NCBI RefSeq assembly: GCF_019966545.1
Contig: NZ_JAIMIC010000005.1
Location: 62,001-126,000, forward strand
DNA: 64,000 nucleotides
Reading direction: 5' to 3'
Source: Heliomarina baculiformis
Lineage (GTDB): Bacteria > Pseudomonadota > Alphaproteobacteria > Rhodobacterales > Rhodobacteraceae
Shown here: positions 29,668-39,630 of the stretch, one piece after another
Position numbering within the stretch: the first letter of the stretch is position 1
Layout of the letters: every line of letters begins with the position of its first letter
Made by a program: the position numbers and the translations under genes
Notes under the pieces: generated by a model
Database searches by the model: none
Seen by the model: only the letters and a program-made list of their open reading frames with translations
What the model was told of the DNA's origin: nothing

Positions 29668-30177
29668 ATGATGAAATCGATTTTCGTTTCAGTTATCGCG
29701 GTTGGGATGATGGGCAGCGCGGCGCAGGCCGCCGAGGTCGTGGCCGAAGTCACGGGAGCCGACGGCCAATCGCACGGAACAGTCACAGTCACCGACACGG
29801 AATCGGGCATGGCGCATGCAGTTCTTGAACTTACCGGTCTGCCGGAGGGCACCGTGGCCGTTCACCTGCATGAAACAGGCGATTGCTCCTCCGATGACTT
29901 CTCCTCTGCCGGGGGGCATATTGCGAGCGATGCGGATCATGGCATCGACAGCGCCGCGGGACCGCATCCGGGTGACCTGCCGAACCTGCATGTCTCGGCT
30001 GACGGCAGCGGTATGGTCGAGCATTTCCTGCCAGAGTTCGACGTCGAAACCTATCTGCTGGACGATGATGGTTCTGCATTCGTGATCCACGCAGGCACGG
30101 ATGATTACACATCGCAGCCATCGGGCGACGCGGGTGACCGGATTGCCTGTGGTGTCTTCGAGCATCGCGGCGAGTAA
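29668..30177 (+). CDS. sodC: Superoxide dismutase [Cu-Zn], periplasmic
   Basis: A 169-aa protein with a cleavable signal peptide ending GSAAQA-AE. Copper-site histidines appear in AVHLHETGDC. Zinc-site residues lie in GGHIASDADHG, HPGDLPNLHVSADG and nearby. The DDGSAFVIHAGTDDY segment holds the last copper ligand, and the disulfide cysteines are in GDC and RIACGVFE. It converts superoxide to peroxide and oxygen in the periplasm. ATG 29668 (or the next codon, 29671) follows AGGAG. No partner gene is nearby. Confidence 0.95.
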   Translation: MMKSIFVSVIAVGMMGSAAQAAEVVAEVTGADGQSHGTVTVTDTESGMAHAVLELTGLPEGTVAVHLHETGDCSSDDFSSAGGHIASDADHGIDSAAGPHPGDLPNLHVSADGSGMVEHFLPEFDVETYLLDDDGSAFVIHAGTDDYTSQPSGDAGDRIACGVFEHRGE

Positions 30178-30242
30178 TCTGCTTCCGCCGGCCCGGGAAC
30201 GTTCGTTTTTTTTACAGACGTTCCTCAGGCTTGCAAGTGAAA

Positions 30243-30310
30243 GAGGGGGCCAGCCCCCTCTTGGCCCTTGAGGGCCAATTCACCCCCGAAATATTTTTTG
30301 ACCCAAAGAA
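30243..30310 (+). repeat. Dispersed intergenic repeat, copy 4 (divergent)
   Basis: GAGGGGGC-CA-GCCCCCTC and TTGGCCCTT-G-AGGGCCAA hairpins, then CACCCCCGAAATATTTTTTG and ACCCAAAGAA. The stems differ from copies 1-3 but have compensating changes, and the tail is kept. This indicates selection on structure. It lies 66 bases after sodC. Confidence 0.75.
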
Positions 30311-30479
30311 TTTGGTAGCGGTGCGTGGTGGTTTTGATGGGACAATGTGGCTTTTCTCATCTGGCTTGCGGGTATAGACCCGGCCCCTGATGTGGCGGGG
30401 ATCTTCGGGAAAGGTACCGGATGGGCGAGCGTTTTGAATTTCTTCAAGTAGCACTGAAAACGTGCCGGAGGCGGAGAGA

Positions 30480-31646
30480 GTGACCCCGGCGGCTCGGGTA
30501 CAGGCGGCGATTGAATGTCTCGACCTGATCCTTGCGGGACAGGCGGCCGAGCAGGTTCTTACCGGATGGGCGCGCCGATCCCGGTTTGCCGGGTCGAAGG
30601 ATCGGGCCGCGGTTCGGGATCATGTTTTTGACGCGCTGCGCTGCCGCCGGTCTTTTGCGGCGCTTGGCGGGGCAGAAACCGGGCGCGGCTTGATGCTTGG
30701 GGCTCTTAGATCTGCCGGGATCGCACCGGAGACGATGTTTACTGGGGATGGGTACGGACCCGCCAGCCTGACCGATGCGGAACTGGACGCGGGACGGGAC
30801 CCTGATCCCGGGGCCGAGGAGGGCGATGTTCCCGACTGGATCTGGCCCCTGTTTGTCGCTGCACTTGGTGATGAAGCCAAGGCGAGCGCAGCGGCCCTGC
30901 GTCATCGGGCGCCGGTGCATCTGCGGGTGAACGCCGCCCGCAGCACGCCGGAGGCAGCGATGGAGGCTCTTCGTAACGATGGGATCGAAACCTGCCCGCA
31001 TGCGGGCAGCCCTCATGCGTTGGAAATTCGCGACGGTGCCCGGAAGCTGCGCCAGTCGGAAGCCTATCTCACCGGGCTTGTGGAGTTGCAGGATGCGGCC
31101 TCGCAGGCGGTTGTCATGGCACTGCCGCTTGATGCGGGGATGCGGGTGCTGGACTATTGTGCCGGAGGCGGCGGCAAGAGCCTTGCGCTGGCGGCGCAGC
31201 CGGGGGTCGAGGTGTTTGCCCATGACGCCGCGCCGGAACGGTTGCGCGACCTTGACGAGCGGGCCGCACGGGCCGGGGCATCGGTGGAGATCCTGTCGGG
31301 TGATGACGTCGCCCAAAGCGGGCCCTTTGACGTCGTTTTGTGTGACGTGCCCTGTTCGGGCAGCGGGGCTTGGCGGCGCGCACCGGACGGGAAATGGAGG
31401 CTGACGCCAGAGCGGCTTGAGGAATTGCGCGCGGTTCAGGCGGGCATATTGGACGATGTGATGCCGTTAGTCGCGCCGGGGGGAATTGTGGCCTATGCCA
31501 CCTGTTCGCTGCTCTCGGTGGAGAATGAGGCGCAGATCGAGGCCTTTCTGTTCCGCAACTCCGGCTGGCATTGTACGTTCCAAAAATCATGGCCGGTGAC
31601 GGGGGGAACAGACGGGTTCTTTTCGGCGCATCTCACCCGCGACTGA
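30480..31646 (+). CDS. rsmB: RsmB/NOP-family rRNA (cytosine-5) methyltransferase
   Basis: About 388 aa. An N-terminal NusB-like helical region (about 1-130) precedes a Rossmann methyltransferase. The SAM motif is VLDYCAGGGGKSLAL. The two RsmB-type cysteines are in DVPCSGSG (motif IV) and YATCSLLSVENE (motif VI), characteristic of m5C methyltransferases using a covalent intermediate. The likely target is 16S rRNA. A GTG at 30480 with GGAGGCGGAGAGA upstream is preferred; a GTG at 30462 is in frame but has no good site. cckA follows on the same strand after 97 bases. Confidence 0.88.
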   Translation: MTPAARVQAAIECLDLILAGQAAEQVLTGWARRSRFAGSKDRAAVRDHVFDALRCRRSFAALGGAETGRGLMLGALRSAGIAPETMFTGDGYGPASLTDAELDAGRDPDPGAEEGDVPDWIWPLFVAALGDEAKASAAALRHRAPVHLRVNAARSTPEAAMEALRNDGIETCPHAGSPHALEIRDGARKLRQSEAYLTGLVELQDAASQAVVMALPLDAGMRVLDYCAGGGGKSLALAAQPGVEVFAHDAAPERLRDLDERAARAGASVEILSGDDVAQSGPFDVVLCDVPCSGSGAWRRAPDGKWRLTPERLEELRAVQAGILDDVMPLVAPGGIVAYATCSLLSVENEAQIEAFLFRNSGWHCTFQKSWPVTGGTDGFFSAHLTRD

Positions 31647-31697
31647 GGCAGTTGCCTTGGGGGACTCCCGGCGTTTGCAAATAACAGCTTCAAGGGG

Positions 31698-31712
31698 TTA
31701 ATCTTGGGTTAA
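31698..31712 (+). promoter_or_regulatory. CtrA binding site in the cckA promoter
   Basis: TTAA (31698-31701), seven bases, TTAA (31709-31712), then C: a perfect match to the CtrA consensus TTAA-N7-TTAAC. It lies about 30 bases before the cckA start. CckA begins the phosphorelay that activates CtrA, so this suggests feedback. Confidence 0.7.
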
Positions 31713-31743
31713 CTATTGTAGCCAACTGTGGGGCGTCTTCTGT

Positions 31744-34065
31744 TTGCCGGAGCGATCGTTCGTGTACACACGCCAAGCCTCCCGCCGTGCTTTCCTGCGC
31801 TATCGAGGCAGGAATCTTCGTGTTGCGGTGGTGCTTGGTCTCGCGCTCCTGCTGGTCAGCGGCGCGTGGTTCACCGGGTTTTCCGAACTGGCGGCGCGGT
31901 TGATGGTGGTGTCGGCGCTGACGCTTGTGCTGGTCGCCATCAGTATGACGATTGTCGATCTCGGGCAGCGGTCGTCCCATGCATCAGTTGAAGCCGATGT
32001 TTTCCGTCTGATCGAAAACGACCCGGCGCCGGGATTTTTCACCGATGAGGACGGGGCTGTCTTGCTGCGCAACAAGGCGGCGCATGAGATGGTCGGGCGC
32101 GACGCGGACATGACGCTCGACGCGCTATTTCGCGGATATTTTGCCAATCCTTCGGCAGCCCTCTACCGGCTGCAATGCCAGGCCAGGCTGGACGGTGCGG
32201 CTATGGAGGAAATCTCGACGCGCGACGGTCGCCTTCGTCTGATGGTCCATTGGGTTGCGCCGGACCGGTACCTTTGGCGGGTGGAGGACCTGCCTGTAGC
32301 TGCGGTTGACGACAGTCGCGTGGAAAATCTGCCACTCGCGATGATTACCGTCGCGAGTTCCGGCACTGTACTGTTCATGAACGACACCGCACGCGAGATC
32401 TGTGGCGAGCGGGTCAAAACCATCGACGGCCTGTTCGCGAGCCTTCCGGTACACCCCGGTGAGGTCAACAGGATTACAACGCCGGACGGAGAGATCAGCG
32501 TTGTGGTCAGCGAGGCAACCGGGATGGCCGGGCGCCGCGATCTTTATTTCATGCCGGTTCCCGAGGATGCGGCGGCCGGTCCGGTGTCGGTCTTCGAAAC
32601 CCTGCCGGTGCCGATGATCAAAATGGCGGAGAACGGCGAAATCCTTGTCGCCAACCGTTTAGCGGCCAGCCTGATCGGCATGGATCTGGGCAAGGATGTC
32701 ACGCTGTCCCACGTGATGGAGGGGCTGGGACGCCCGATCTCGGACTGGCTGCGTGAAACGATCAGCGGGAAGTCGGCGCAGGCCTCGGAATTCTTGCGGC
32801 TGAAACGCGAGGACAGGGAGATTTTCGTGCAGGTCTCGCTGAGCCGGGTCTGCGAAAACGGGGAAAAGCTGCTGATCGCGGTCCTGAATGACGCAACCGA
32901 GCTAAAGACGCTCGAGGCGCAGTTCGTACAAAGCCAGAAGATGCAGGCGATCGGGCAGCTTGCCGGGGGCGTGGCGCATGATTTCAACAATCTGCTGACC
33001 GCGATCTCAGGCCATTGCGATCTTTTGTTGCTGCGCCACGATCAGGGAGATCAGGATTACGGTGACCTCGTCCAGATCAACCAGAATGCCAATCGGGCGG
33101 CGGCGTTGGTCAGCCAGCTTCTCGCCTTTTCGCGCAAGCAGACGCTTCGGCCCGAAGTGCTCGACCTGCGGGACACGCTCTCTGACCTGACCCATCTGCT
33201 GAACCGGCTGGTGGGGGAAAAGGTCACGCTGACCCTGTCACATGACACCGTTCTGCATTCGATCCGGGCCGACAAGCGCCAGCTTGAACAGGTGCTGATG
33301 AACCTTGTTGTGAATGCGCGCGACGCCATGCCCGACGGGGGCGAGATCCGGATCGAAACCGAGGTTGCCGTAGTGACCTCGCCGATAACCCGTGACCGTG
33401 CCACGGTGCCCGTGGGTGAATACGTAACGGTAAAGGTGATTGACGAAGGTTGCGGCATTTCTGCGGACAAGCTGCCCAAGGTTTTCGAGCCCTTTTATAC
33501 CACCAAGCATACGGGCGAGGGGACGGGGCTTGGGCTTTCAACCGTTTACGGCATCGTCAAGCAGACCGGCGGATTCATCTTTGTCGACAGTGTTGTCGGC
33601 GAGGGCAGCGTGTTCACACTGTATTTCCCGGTCTACGAACTGGCCGAGGGCGCGGCGACCGCCACGCCCCAGCCCGTCAAGCCGAGCGTCCCACAGCATG
33701 GCGATGGCGTGGTGCTGCTGGTCGAGGACGAAGCGCCGGTGCGTGCCTTTGCCTCGCGCGCGCTGCGGCTGCGCGGCTATACCGTGCTCGAAGCCGATTG
33801 CGCCGAGGATGCCTTGCGCACCCTCGAGGACCCGGACCTCTTGGTTGATATCTTCGTGACAGACGTGGTGATGCCCGGCATGGATGGCCCGACCTGGGTA
33901 CGCGAGGCGCTCAAATCCCGTCCAGACGTGCGGGTGATCTTTGTCTCGGGCTATGCCGAAGCCGCCTTTGACGATTCCCGCCCGGCGGTGCCCAACTCGG
34001 TGTTTTTGCCGAAACCCTTCTCTCTCAGTCAGCTGACAGACACGGTGCATCAGCAGCTAAGTTGA
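31744..34065 (+). CDS. cckA: Hybrid sensor histidine kinase CckA
   Basis: About 773 aa. Two N-terminal membrane helices (about 27-45 and 52-73) are followed by PAS-like regions (about 85-385). The HisKA domain has phospho-acceptor His412 in GGVAHDFNNLLTA. The HATPase region has VVNARDAM, DEGCGI and GEGTGLGLSTVYG, and the C-terminal receiver has phospho-Asp707 in VTDVVMPGMDG. The order and the QKMQAIGQLAGGVAHDFNN box are diagnostic of CckA, which phosphorylates ChpT and so CtrA. In Rhodobacteraceae this relay controls motility, gene transfer agents and other traits. The start is uncertain: TTG 31744 or GTG 31762. A CtrA box precedes it. Confidence 0.93.
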   Translation: MPERSFVYTRQASRRAFLRYRGRNLRVAVVLGLALLLVSGAWFTGFSELAARLMVVSALTLVLVAISMTIVDLGQRSSHASVEADVFRLIENDPAPGFFTDEDGAVLLRNKAAHEMVGRDADMTLDALFRGYFANPSAALYRLQCQARLDGAAMEEISTRDGRLRLMVHWVAPDRYLWRVEDLPVAAVDDSRVENLPLAMITVASSGTVLFMNDTAREICGERVKTIDGLFASLPVHPGEVNRITTPDGEISVVVSEATGMAGRRDLYFMPVPEDAAAGPVSVFETLPVPMIKMAENGEILVANRLAASLIGMDLGKDVTLSHVMEGLGRPISDWLRETISGKSAQASEFLRLKREDREIFVQVSLSRVCENGEKLLIAVLNDATELKTLEAQFVQSQKMQAIGQLAGGVAHDFNNLLTAISGHCDLLLLRHDQGDQDYGDLVQINQNANRAAALVSQLLAFSRKQTLRPEVLDLRDTLSDLTHLLNRLVGEKVTLTLSHDTVLHSIRADKRQLEQVLMNLVVNARDAMPDGGEIRIETEVAVVTSPITRDRATVPVGEYVTVKVIDEGCGISADKLPKVFEPFYTTKHTGEGTGLGLSTVYGIVKQTGGFIFVDSVVGEGSVFTLYFPVYELAEGAATATPQPVKPSVPQHGDGVVLLVEDEAPVRAFASRALRLRGYTVLEADCAEDALRTLEDPDLLVDIFVTDVVMPGMDGPTWVREALKSRPDVRVIFVSGYAEAAFDDSRPAVPNSVFLPKPFSLSQLTDTVHQQLS

Positions 34066-34069
34066 CAGC

Positions 34070-34666
34070 TCAGGCCCCGATGCTCTCGTAAAGTTCGAAT
34101 TCGGCAGCGAATTTGCGCCGAAACTTCTGTTCCACCTTGGGGGAAAGCGGCAGTTCGGCGCGGGGCGAGATATTGTGCTGGTGCAACTCGAGATCCATTT
34201 TCAGCCTCTCGGTCAGAAACAGGTTTAAAGGGGCCGGATCCTCGTAACGGAAAAGATGCGTGATCGACGTGCCGTTTGGCCTTGGCGCAAGGAACCGGGC
34301 CTGGCTGCCGACATTGGCGAAAGGAGGTTTGACGCCGCGCATATAGGCCTCGACGAATTCGTCAAAGCTGATGTCGCGGGTCGAAGCCGGTTTACCATCA
34401 AGATAGGGGCGCTGGCGATAGCGGTACCAGCTGCCAAGCCAGCTGATCGGTTCGCGCATCACCGCCAGCGTTTCCAGTTCTGCGTTGCATGTTTTTTCGA
34501 ACATGGGGCGAAAAAACCGGTTATAGCGGTAAAGCGGCGCGTGTTTCAGCTCGGGCGGGTTGGAAACGACCATGTCGGCCCTTGGCGCCAGCGCCGCGTG
34601 ATAGGCGGTTGTGCCCGTCTTTGGGACCGCTAAAAAGGCCAGTCTTTCTTTTACGAAAACAAGCAT
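34070..34666 (-). CDS. Sulfotransferase family protein
   Basis: A 198-aa protein. The opening LAFLAVPKTGTTAYHAAL matches the PAPS-binding P-loop-like motif of sulfotransferases, and VMREPISWLGSWYRYRQ resembles the 3'-phosphate-binding region. The family transfers sulfate from PAPS to a sugar, lipid or protein hydroxyl; the acceptor here is unknown. Similar short roseobacter proteins are, as I recall, sometimes mislabelled gamma-glutamyl kinase. It converges with cckA, stopping four bases away, and diverges from recA. Confidence 0.75.
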   Translation of the reverse strand: MLVFVKERLAFLAVPKTGTTAYHAALAPRADMVVSNPPELKHAPLYRYNRFFRPMFEKTCNAELETLAVMREPISWLGSWYRYRQRPYLDGKPASTRDISFDEFVEAYMRGVKPPFANVGSQARFLAPRPNGTSITHLFRYEDPAPLNLFLTERLKMDLELHQHNISPRAELPLSPKVEQKFRRKFAAEFELYESIGA

Positions 34667-34788
34667 TTACCAATATTTCCCTTTAATCCCGCCGGGTCTT
34701 TTCCGCAGTAAACAACTCTTTAACCTTCCTCGCCCAAAAAAGGGATTAGAAAATTTTATTTGCAATGTTCCTGTTTTGGTCCTAATTG

Positions 34789-34803
34789 GAACAAGAGGTG
34801 AAC
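34789..34803 (+). promoter_or_regulatory. LexA (SOS) box of recA
   Basis: GAAC-AAGAGGT-GAAC is a perfect GAAC-N7-GAAC, the alphaproteobacterial LexA operator, 56 bases before the recA start. A weaker GTTC-CTGTTTT-GGTC lies just upstream at 34767-34781 and may be a second half-conserved site. Confidence 0.85.
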
Positions 34804-34858
34804 AAAGCAGCGATTGCCGCCCGGGACAGGGTGTGACAATAAGATAAGGGAACAGGAA

Positions 34859-35935
<1,077 letters not shown>

Positions 35936-36012
35936 CCCCGACACAAGGGTGCAGACGGGCACTGCGGAAAGCCCCCGGTTCCTGCCGTAGGGGAGCCGAG
36001 AATATCCGGAAC

Positions 36013-36045
36013 GGGGCAGGTCATCGGGCCTGCCCTGTTTCGTTC
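36013..36045 (+). terminator. Rho-independent terminator of recA
   Basis: GGGCAGG (36014-36020) pairs with CCTGCCC (36029-36035) around TCATCGGG, followed by TGTTTCGTT. It ends recA before alaS begins. Confidence 0.75.
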
Positions 36046-36119
36046 AGGGCGCGCGCCCTGTGGACAGTGGGGAAAGGGGCGGCTAAACCGTCGCAAACCC
36101 GACCAAAGGCCCGATCCAT

Positions 36120-38780
36120 ATGCGCACGCTGAACGATATCCGATCCTCCTTTTTAAGCTACTTCGCCAAGAACGGCCATGAGGTCGTCGAGAGCAGCCCG
36201 CTGGTACCGCGCAACGACCCTACGCTGATGTTTGCGAACTCGGGCATGGTGCAGTTCAAGAACCTGTTCACCGGGGTCGAAACCCGCGACTATACCCGCG
36301 CGACCACGGCGCAGAAATGCGTCCGCGCTGGCGGCAAGCACAACGATCTCGACAATGTCGGCTATACCGCGCGTCACCACACCTTTTTCGAGATGATGGG
36401 GAATTTCTCCTTTGGCGACTATTTCAAGGAACAGGCGATCCCCTTTGCCTGGGAAATGGTGACCAAGGAACTGGGTATCGACAAGGACAAACTGCTGGTC
36501 ACTGTCTATCACACCGATGACGAGGCGGCTGATCTCTGGAAGAAAGTCGCGGGCCTGCCGGATGAGCGCATCATCCGCATCGCCACCAACGACAATTTCT
36601 GGATGATGGGTCCGACCGGCCCCTGCGGTCCCTGTTCGGAAATCTTCTACGACCACGGCGACCACATCTGGGGTGGCCCGCCGGGCTCACCTGAGGAAGA
36701 CGGCGACCGTTTCGTTGAAATCTGGAACCTCGTTTTCATGCAATACGAGCAGTTCGAGGATGGCACCCGCCGCGAACTCGAAGCGCAGAGCATCGACACC
36801 GGCATGGGCATCGAACGGGTCGCGGCGCTTTTGCAGGGCACCAATGACAACTACGCCACCGACCTGATGCGCTACCTGATCGAGGCGAGCGCCAACGCGA
36901 CCAGCACCGACCCGGACGGCCCCGGCGCCACCCATCACCGGGTCATCGCCGACCACTTGCGCTCGACTTCTTTCCTGCTGGCCGATGGCGTCATGCCAAG
37001 CAACGACGGACGCGGCTATGTGCTGCGCCGGATCATGCGCCGCGCCATGCGCCATGCGCATCTGCTGGGCGCCAAGGATCCGCTGATGCACCGTCTGGTG
37101 CCTGCGCTGGTGCACCAGATGGGCGCCGCCTATCCCGAACTTGGCCGCGCCCAGCCGCTGATCGAGGAAACGTTGAAACTCGAAGAGACCCGGTTCAAGC
37201 AGACGCTGGAACGCGGTCTGAAACTGCTTGACGATGAAATCAGCGGTCTGGGCGAAGGCGACGCGCTGCCCGGCGAGGCCGCGTTCAAGCTCTATGACAC
37301 CTATGGCTTCCCGCTCGACCTGACGCAGGACGCGCTGCGCGAAAAGAACCTCTCGGTCGATACCGAAGGGTTCGACACCGCGATGGCCGCGCAAAAGGCG
37401 CAGGCCCGCGCCGCATGGTCCGGCACTGGCGAGGCTGCCGACCTGGCGGTCTGGTTCGACGTGGCCGATGAACAGGGTGCGACCGATTTCCTCGGCTATG
37501 ACACGGAAACCGCCGAGGGCCAGATCGCCGCGCTGGTGGTGGATGGCGCGCTGACCGACAACGCCGCCAAGGGAACCGACGTGCAGATTGCCCTGAACCA
37601 GACGCCGTTCTACGCGGAATCCGGTGGTCAGGTTGGCGATACGGGTGTGATCCGCACCGAAACCGGTGTTGCCGAAGTGACCGATACCCGCAAATCGGCC
37701 GGTGTCTTCATCCATTTCGCGAAAGTGGTCGAGGGTGAGATCTCAAAGGCGCAGGCCGCCATGCTCGAGGTCGATCACACCCGCCGCACCGCGATCCGCG
37801 CCAATCACTCGGCCACGCACCTGCTGCACGAAGCGCTGCGCGAAGCGCTCGGGCCCCACGTGGCCCAGCGCGGCTCGCTAAATGCCGAGGATCGCCTGCG
37901 GTTCGACTTCAGCCATGCCAAGGCGTTAAGCCCCGAAGAAATCACGCAGGTCGAACAGGACGTGAACCGGTTCATCCGGCAGAACGCGCCAGTGGTGACC
38001 CGTATCATGACGCCCGACGACGCCCGCGCCATCGGCGCGCAGGCGCTGTTCGGCGAGAAATACGGCGACGAGGTCCGCGTCGTGTCGATGGGCATGGCCG
38101 ATACCGGCAAAGGGGCCAACGGCAATACCTATTCGATCGAGCTTTGTGGCGGCACCCATGTGAACAGCACCGGCGATATCGGGGCCTTCGTGCTGCTCGG
38201 GGACAGCGCCTCCAGCGCCGGGGTGCGCCGGATCGAGGCGCTGACCGGTCAGCCCGCAATGGACTACCTGCGCGGACAGGACATGCGCCTGAACGAGGTC
38301 GCGCTCGCTCTGAAAAGCCAGCCAGCCGATGCGCCCGCCCGCGTCAAGGCGCTGCTCGACGAGCGCAAGGCGCTTGCCAACGAGGTCGCGCAGCTGCGCC
38401 GCGAACTGGCGATGGCTGGCGGTCCGGGACAGGGCGAAACAACCGAAGTCCGTCAGATCAACGGCACCAATTTCCACGGGCAGGTGCTTTCGGGCATTTC
38501 CGGCAAGGATCTCCCGGCGCTGATCGACGAACACAAGACCCGCATCGGCTCGGGCGTTGTCCTGCTGATCGCCGATACCGGTGGCAAGGCCGCCGTCGCC
38601 GCCGGGGTGACGGACGATCTGACCGGCAAGGTCTCGGCCGTCGATCTGGTCCGCGCCGCCGTGGCTGAATTGGGCGGCAAGGGCGGCGGTGGTCGTCCCG
38701 ACATGGCGCAGGGCGGTGGCGCCAGCGCCAACAATGCCGAGGCCGCGATCAAGGCCGCAGAAACCGTTCTGGAAGGATAA
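36120..38780 (+). CDS. alaS: Alanyl-tRNA synthetase
   Basis: An 886-aa class II synthetase charging tRNA-Ala. The N-terminal catalytic core includes [11 protein letters not shown] and the motif 2 stretch [15 protein letters not shown]. The editing domain carries the zinc site HSATHLLH and [13 protein letters not shown], which clears mischarged Ser and Gly. The C-Ala domain lies at the end ([16 protein letters not shown]), with the DHHA1-type glycine-rich motif. Length is typical. ATG 36120 is the first in frame. DUF1330 and DUF486 genes follow within five and six bases and are probably co-transcribed. Confidence 0.98.
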   Translation: MRTLNDIRSSFLSYFAKNGHEVVESSPLVPRNDPTLMFANSGMVQFKNLFTGVETRDYTRATTAQKCVRAGGKHNDLDNVGYTARHHTFFEMMGNFSFGDYFKEQAIPFAWEMVTKELGIDKDKLLVTVYHTDDEAADLWKKVAGLPDERIIRIATNDNFWMMGPTGPCGPCSEIFYDHGDHIWGGPPGSPEEDGDRFVEIWNLVFMQYEQFEDGTRRELEAQSIDTGMGIERVAALLQGTNDNYATDLMRYLIEASANATSTDPDGPGATHHRVIADHLRSTSFLLADGVMPSNDGRGYVLRRIMRRAMRHAHLLGAKDPLMHRLVPALVHQMGAAYPELGRAQPLIEETLKLEETRFKQTLERGLKLLDDEISGLGEGDALPGEAAFKLYDTYGFPLDLTQDALREKNLSVDTEGFDTAMAAQKAQARAAWSGTGEAADLAVWFDVADEQGATDFLGYDTETAEGQIAALVVDGALTDNAAKGTDVQIALNQTPFYAESGGQVGDTGVIRTETGVAEVTDTRKSAGVFIHFAKVVEGEISKAQAAMLEVDHTRRTAIRANHSATHLLHEALREALGPHVAQRGSLNAEDRLRFDFSHAKALSPEEITQVEQDVNRFIRQNAPVVTRIMTPDDARAIGAQALFGEKYGDEVRVVSMGMADTGKGANGNTYSIELCGGTHVNSTGDIGAFVLLGDSASSAGVRRIEALTGQPAMDYLRGQDMRLNEVALALKSQPADAPARVKALLDERKALANEVAQLRRELAMAGGPGQGETTEVRQINGTNFHGQVLSGISGKDLPALIDEHKTRIGSGVVLLIADTGGKAAVAAGVTDDLTGKVSAVDLVRAAVAELGGKGGGGRPDMAQGGGASANNAEAAIKAAETVLEG

Positions 38781-38784
38781 GACA

Positions 38785-39072
38785 ATGCCCGCACTCTGGA
38801 TTGCCCATGTCACCGTCACCGACGAAGAGGCCTATGGCAAATATGCGAAACTGGCCGGCCCGGCGATCGCGGCGCATGGCGGCAGCTTCATCGCGCGCGG
38901 CGGCAAATACGTCCAGCTCGAAGGCAAGGATCGCCCCCGCAACGTGGTCGCCCGTTTCCCCAGCGTCGAGGCCGCCGTCGATTGCTACAACTCGCCCGAA
39001 TACCAGGAGGCGCTGAGCCACGCCAAAGGCGCCTCGGAGCGAGAGCTGCTGGTCGTCGAAACCAGCGAGTAA
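38785..39072 (+). CDS. DUF1330 domain protein
   Basis: A 95-aa protein of the dimeric alpha/beta-barrel type. It begins MPALWIAHVTVTDEEAYGKYA, with GGSFIARGGKYVQLEG and RNVVARFPSVEAAVDCYNSPEYQ, the full DUF1330 pattern. Function is unknown; the fold occurs in small monooxygenases and stress proteins. It starts four bases after alaS, with AAGGA before ATG 38785. Confidence 0.88.
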   Translation: MPALWIAHVTVTDEEAYGKYAKLAGPAIAAHGGSFIARGGKYVQLEGKDRPRNVVARFPSVEAAVDCYNSPEYQEALSHAKGASERELLVVETSE

Positions 39073-39078
39073 CCTTGC

Positions 39079-39426
39079 ATGAGCACGGCGCATCTCGCGC
39101 CTGTTTTCATGCTCTTCGCCTCCAATGTCTTTATGACAGTGGCCTGGTACGGGCATCTGAAATATCCGACCAAGGCGCTCTGGCTGGTCATCCTTGTCAG
39201 CTGGGGCATTGCCTTTGTCGAATATTGTCTCGCGGTACCCGCCAACCGGATCGGCCACGCGGTCTATTCCGCCGCCCAGCTCAAAACCCTGCAAGAGGTA
39301 ATCACCCTCATCGTCTTTGCAGGCTTTTCCGTGCTTATCCTCGAGGAACCGCTGACCCTCAACCACGCTGTCGGGTTCAGTTTCATCGCGCTTGGCGCAT
39401 GGTTCATCTTCCGCGGACCGTTCTGA
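39079..39426 (+). CDS. DUF486 (DMT-type) small membrane protein
   Basis: A 115-aa protein with four predicted membrane helices (FMLFASNVFMTVAWYGHL, LWLVILVSWGIAFVEYCL, VITLIVFAGFSVLI, AVGFSFIALGAWFIFRG). The motif VEYCLAVPANRIGH and the short four-helix plan match DUF486, a branch of the drug/metabolite transporter group. The substrate is unknown. It lies six bases after the DUF1330 gene and ends the alaS cluster. Confidence 0.87.
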   Translation: MSTAHLAPVFMLFASNVFMTVAWYGHLKYPTKALWLVILVSWGIAFVEYCLAVPANRIGHAVYSAAQLKTLQEVITLIVFAGFSVLILEEPLTLNHAVGFSFIALGAWFIFRGPF

Positions 39427-39500
39427 ACGTCGAACAGCCTCCTCGGCGTGCCTCTCAACCTCCCGTCAAAACCCCGCCTTACCCCAAAGCCAATCCCCTG

Positions 39501-39550
39501 CTTCTTTGGGTCTCAAAATATCCCCGCCGGAGGCCCGGCCCGGAGGGCCG
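39501..39550 (-). repeat. Dispersed intergenic repeat, copy 5
   Basis: On the minus strand: a CGGCCCTCC-GGGCC-type hairpin, a GCC-rich second stem, GGGG, then the tail GATATTTTGAGACCCAAAG and AAG. The tail is conserved while the hairpins diverge. It lies between two convergent genes. Confidence 0.75.
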
Positions 39551-39576
39551 AAATTATTAACAGTCCCGAAGGGGCA

Positions 39577-39609
39577 ATAAAAAACGGCGCCCCAAAAGGG
39601 ACGCCGCAA
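39577..39609 (-). terminator. Rho-independent terminator of typA
   Basis: On the minus strand GCGGCGTCCC, a TTTTG loop and GGGCGCCG form a hairpin with a small bulge, followed by TTTTTTATT. It starts about 20 bases after the typA stop. Confidence 0.75.
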
Positions 39610-39630
39610 ATTCAGATCCACTCAAAGCGA

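Noticed and set aside
34709-34723. Second CtrA-like site (TAAA-N7-TTAAC) upstream of recA
   Set aside because: One half deviates from TTAA. It lies nearer the sulfotransferase start than the recA start, and the recA promoter already has a perfect LexA box.
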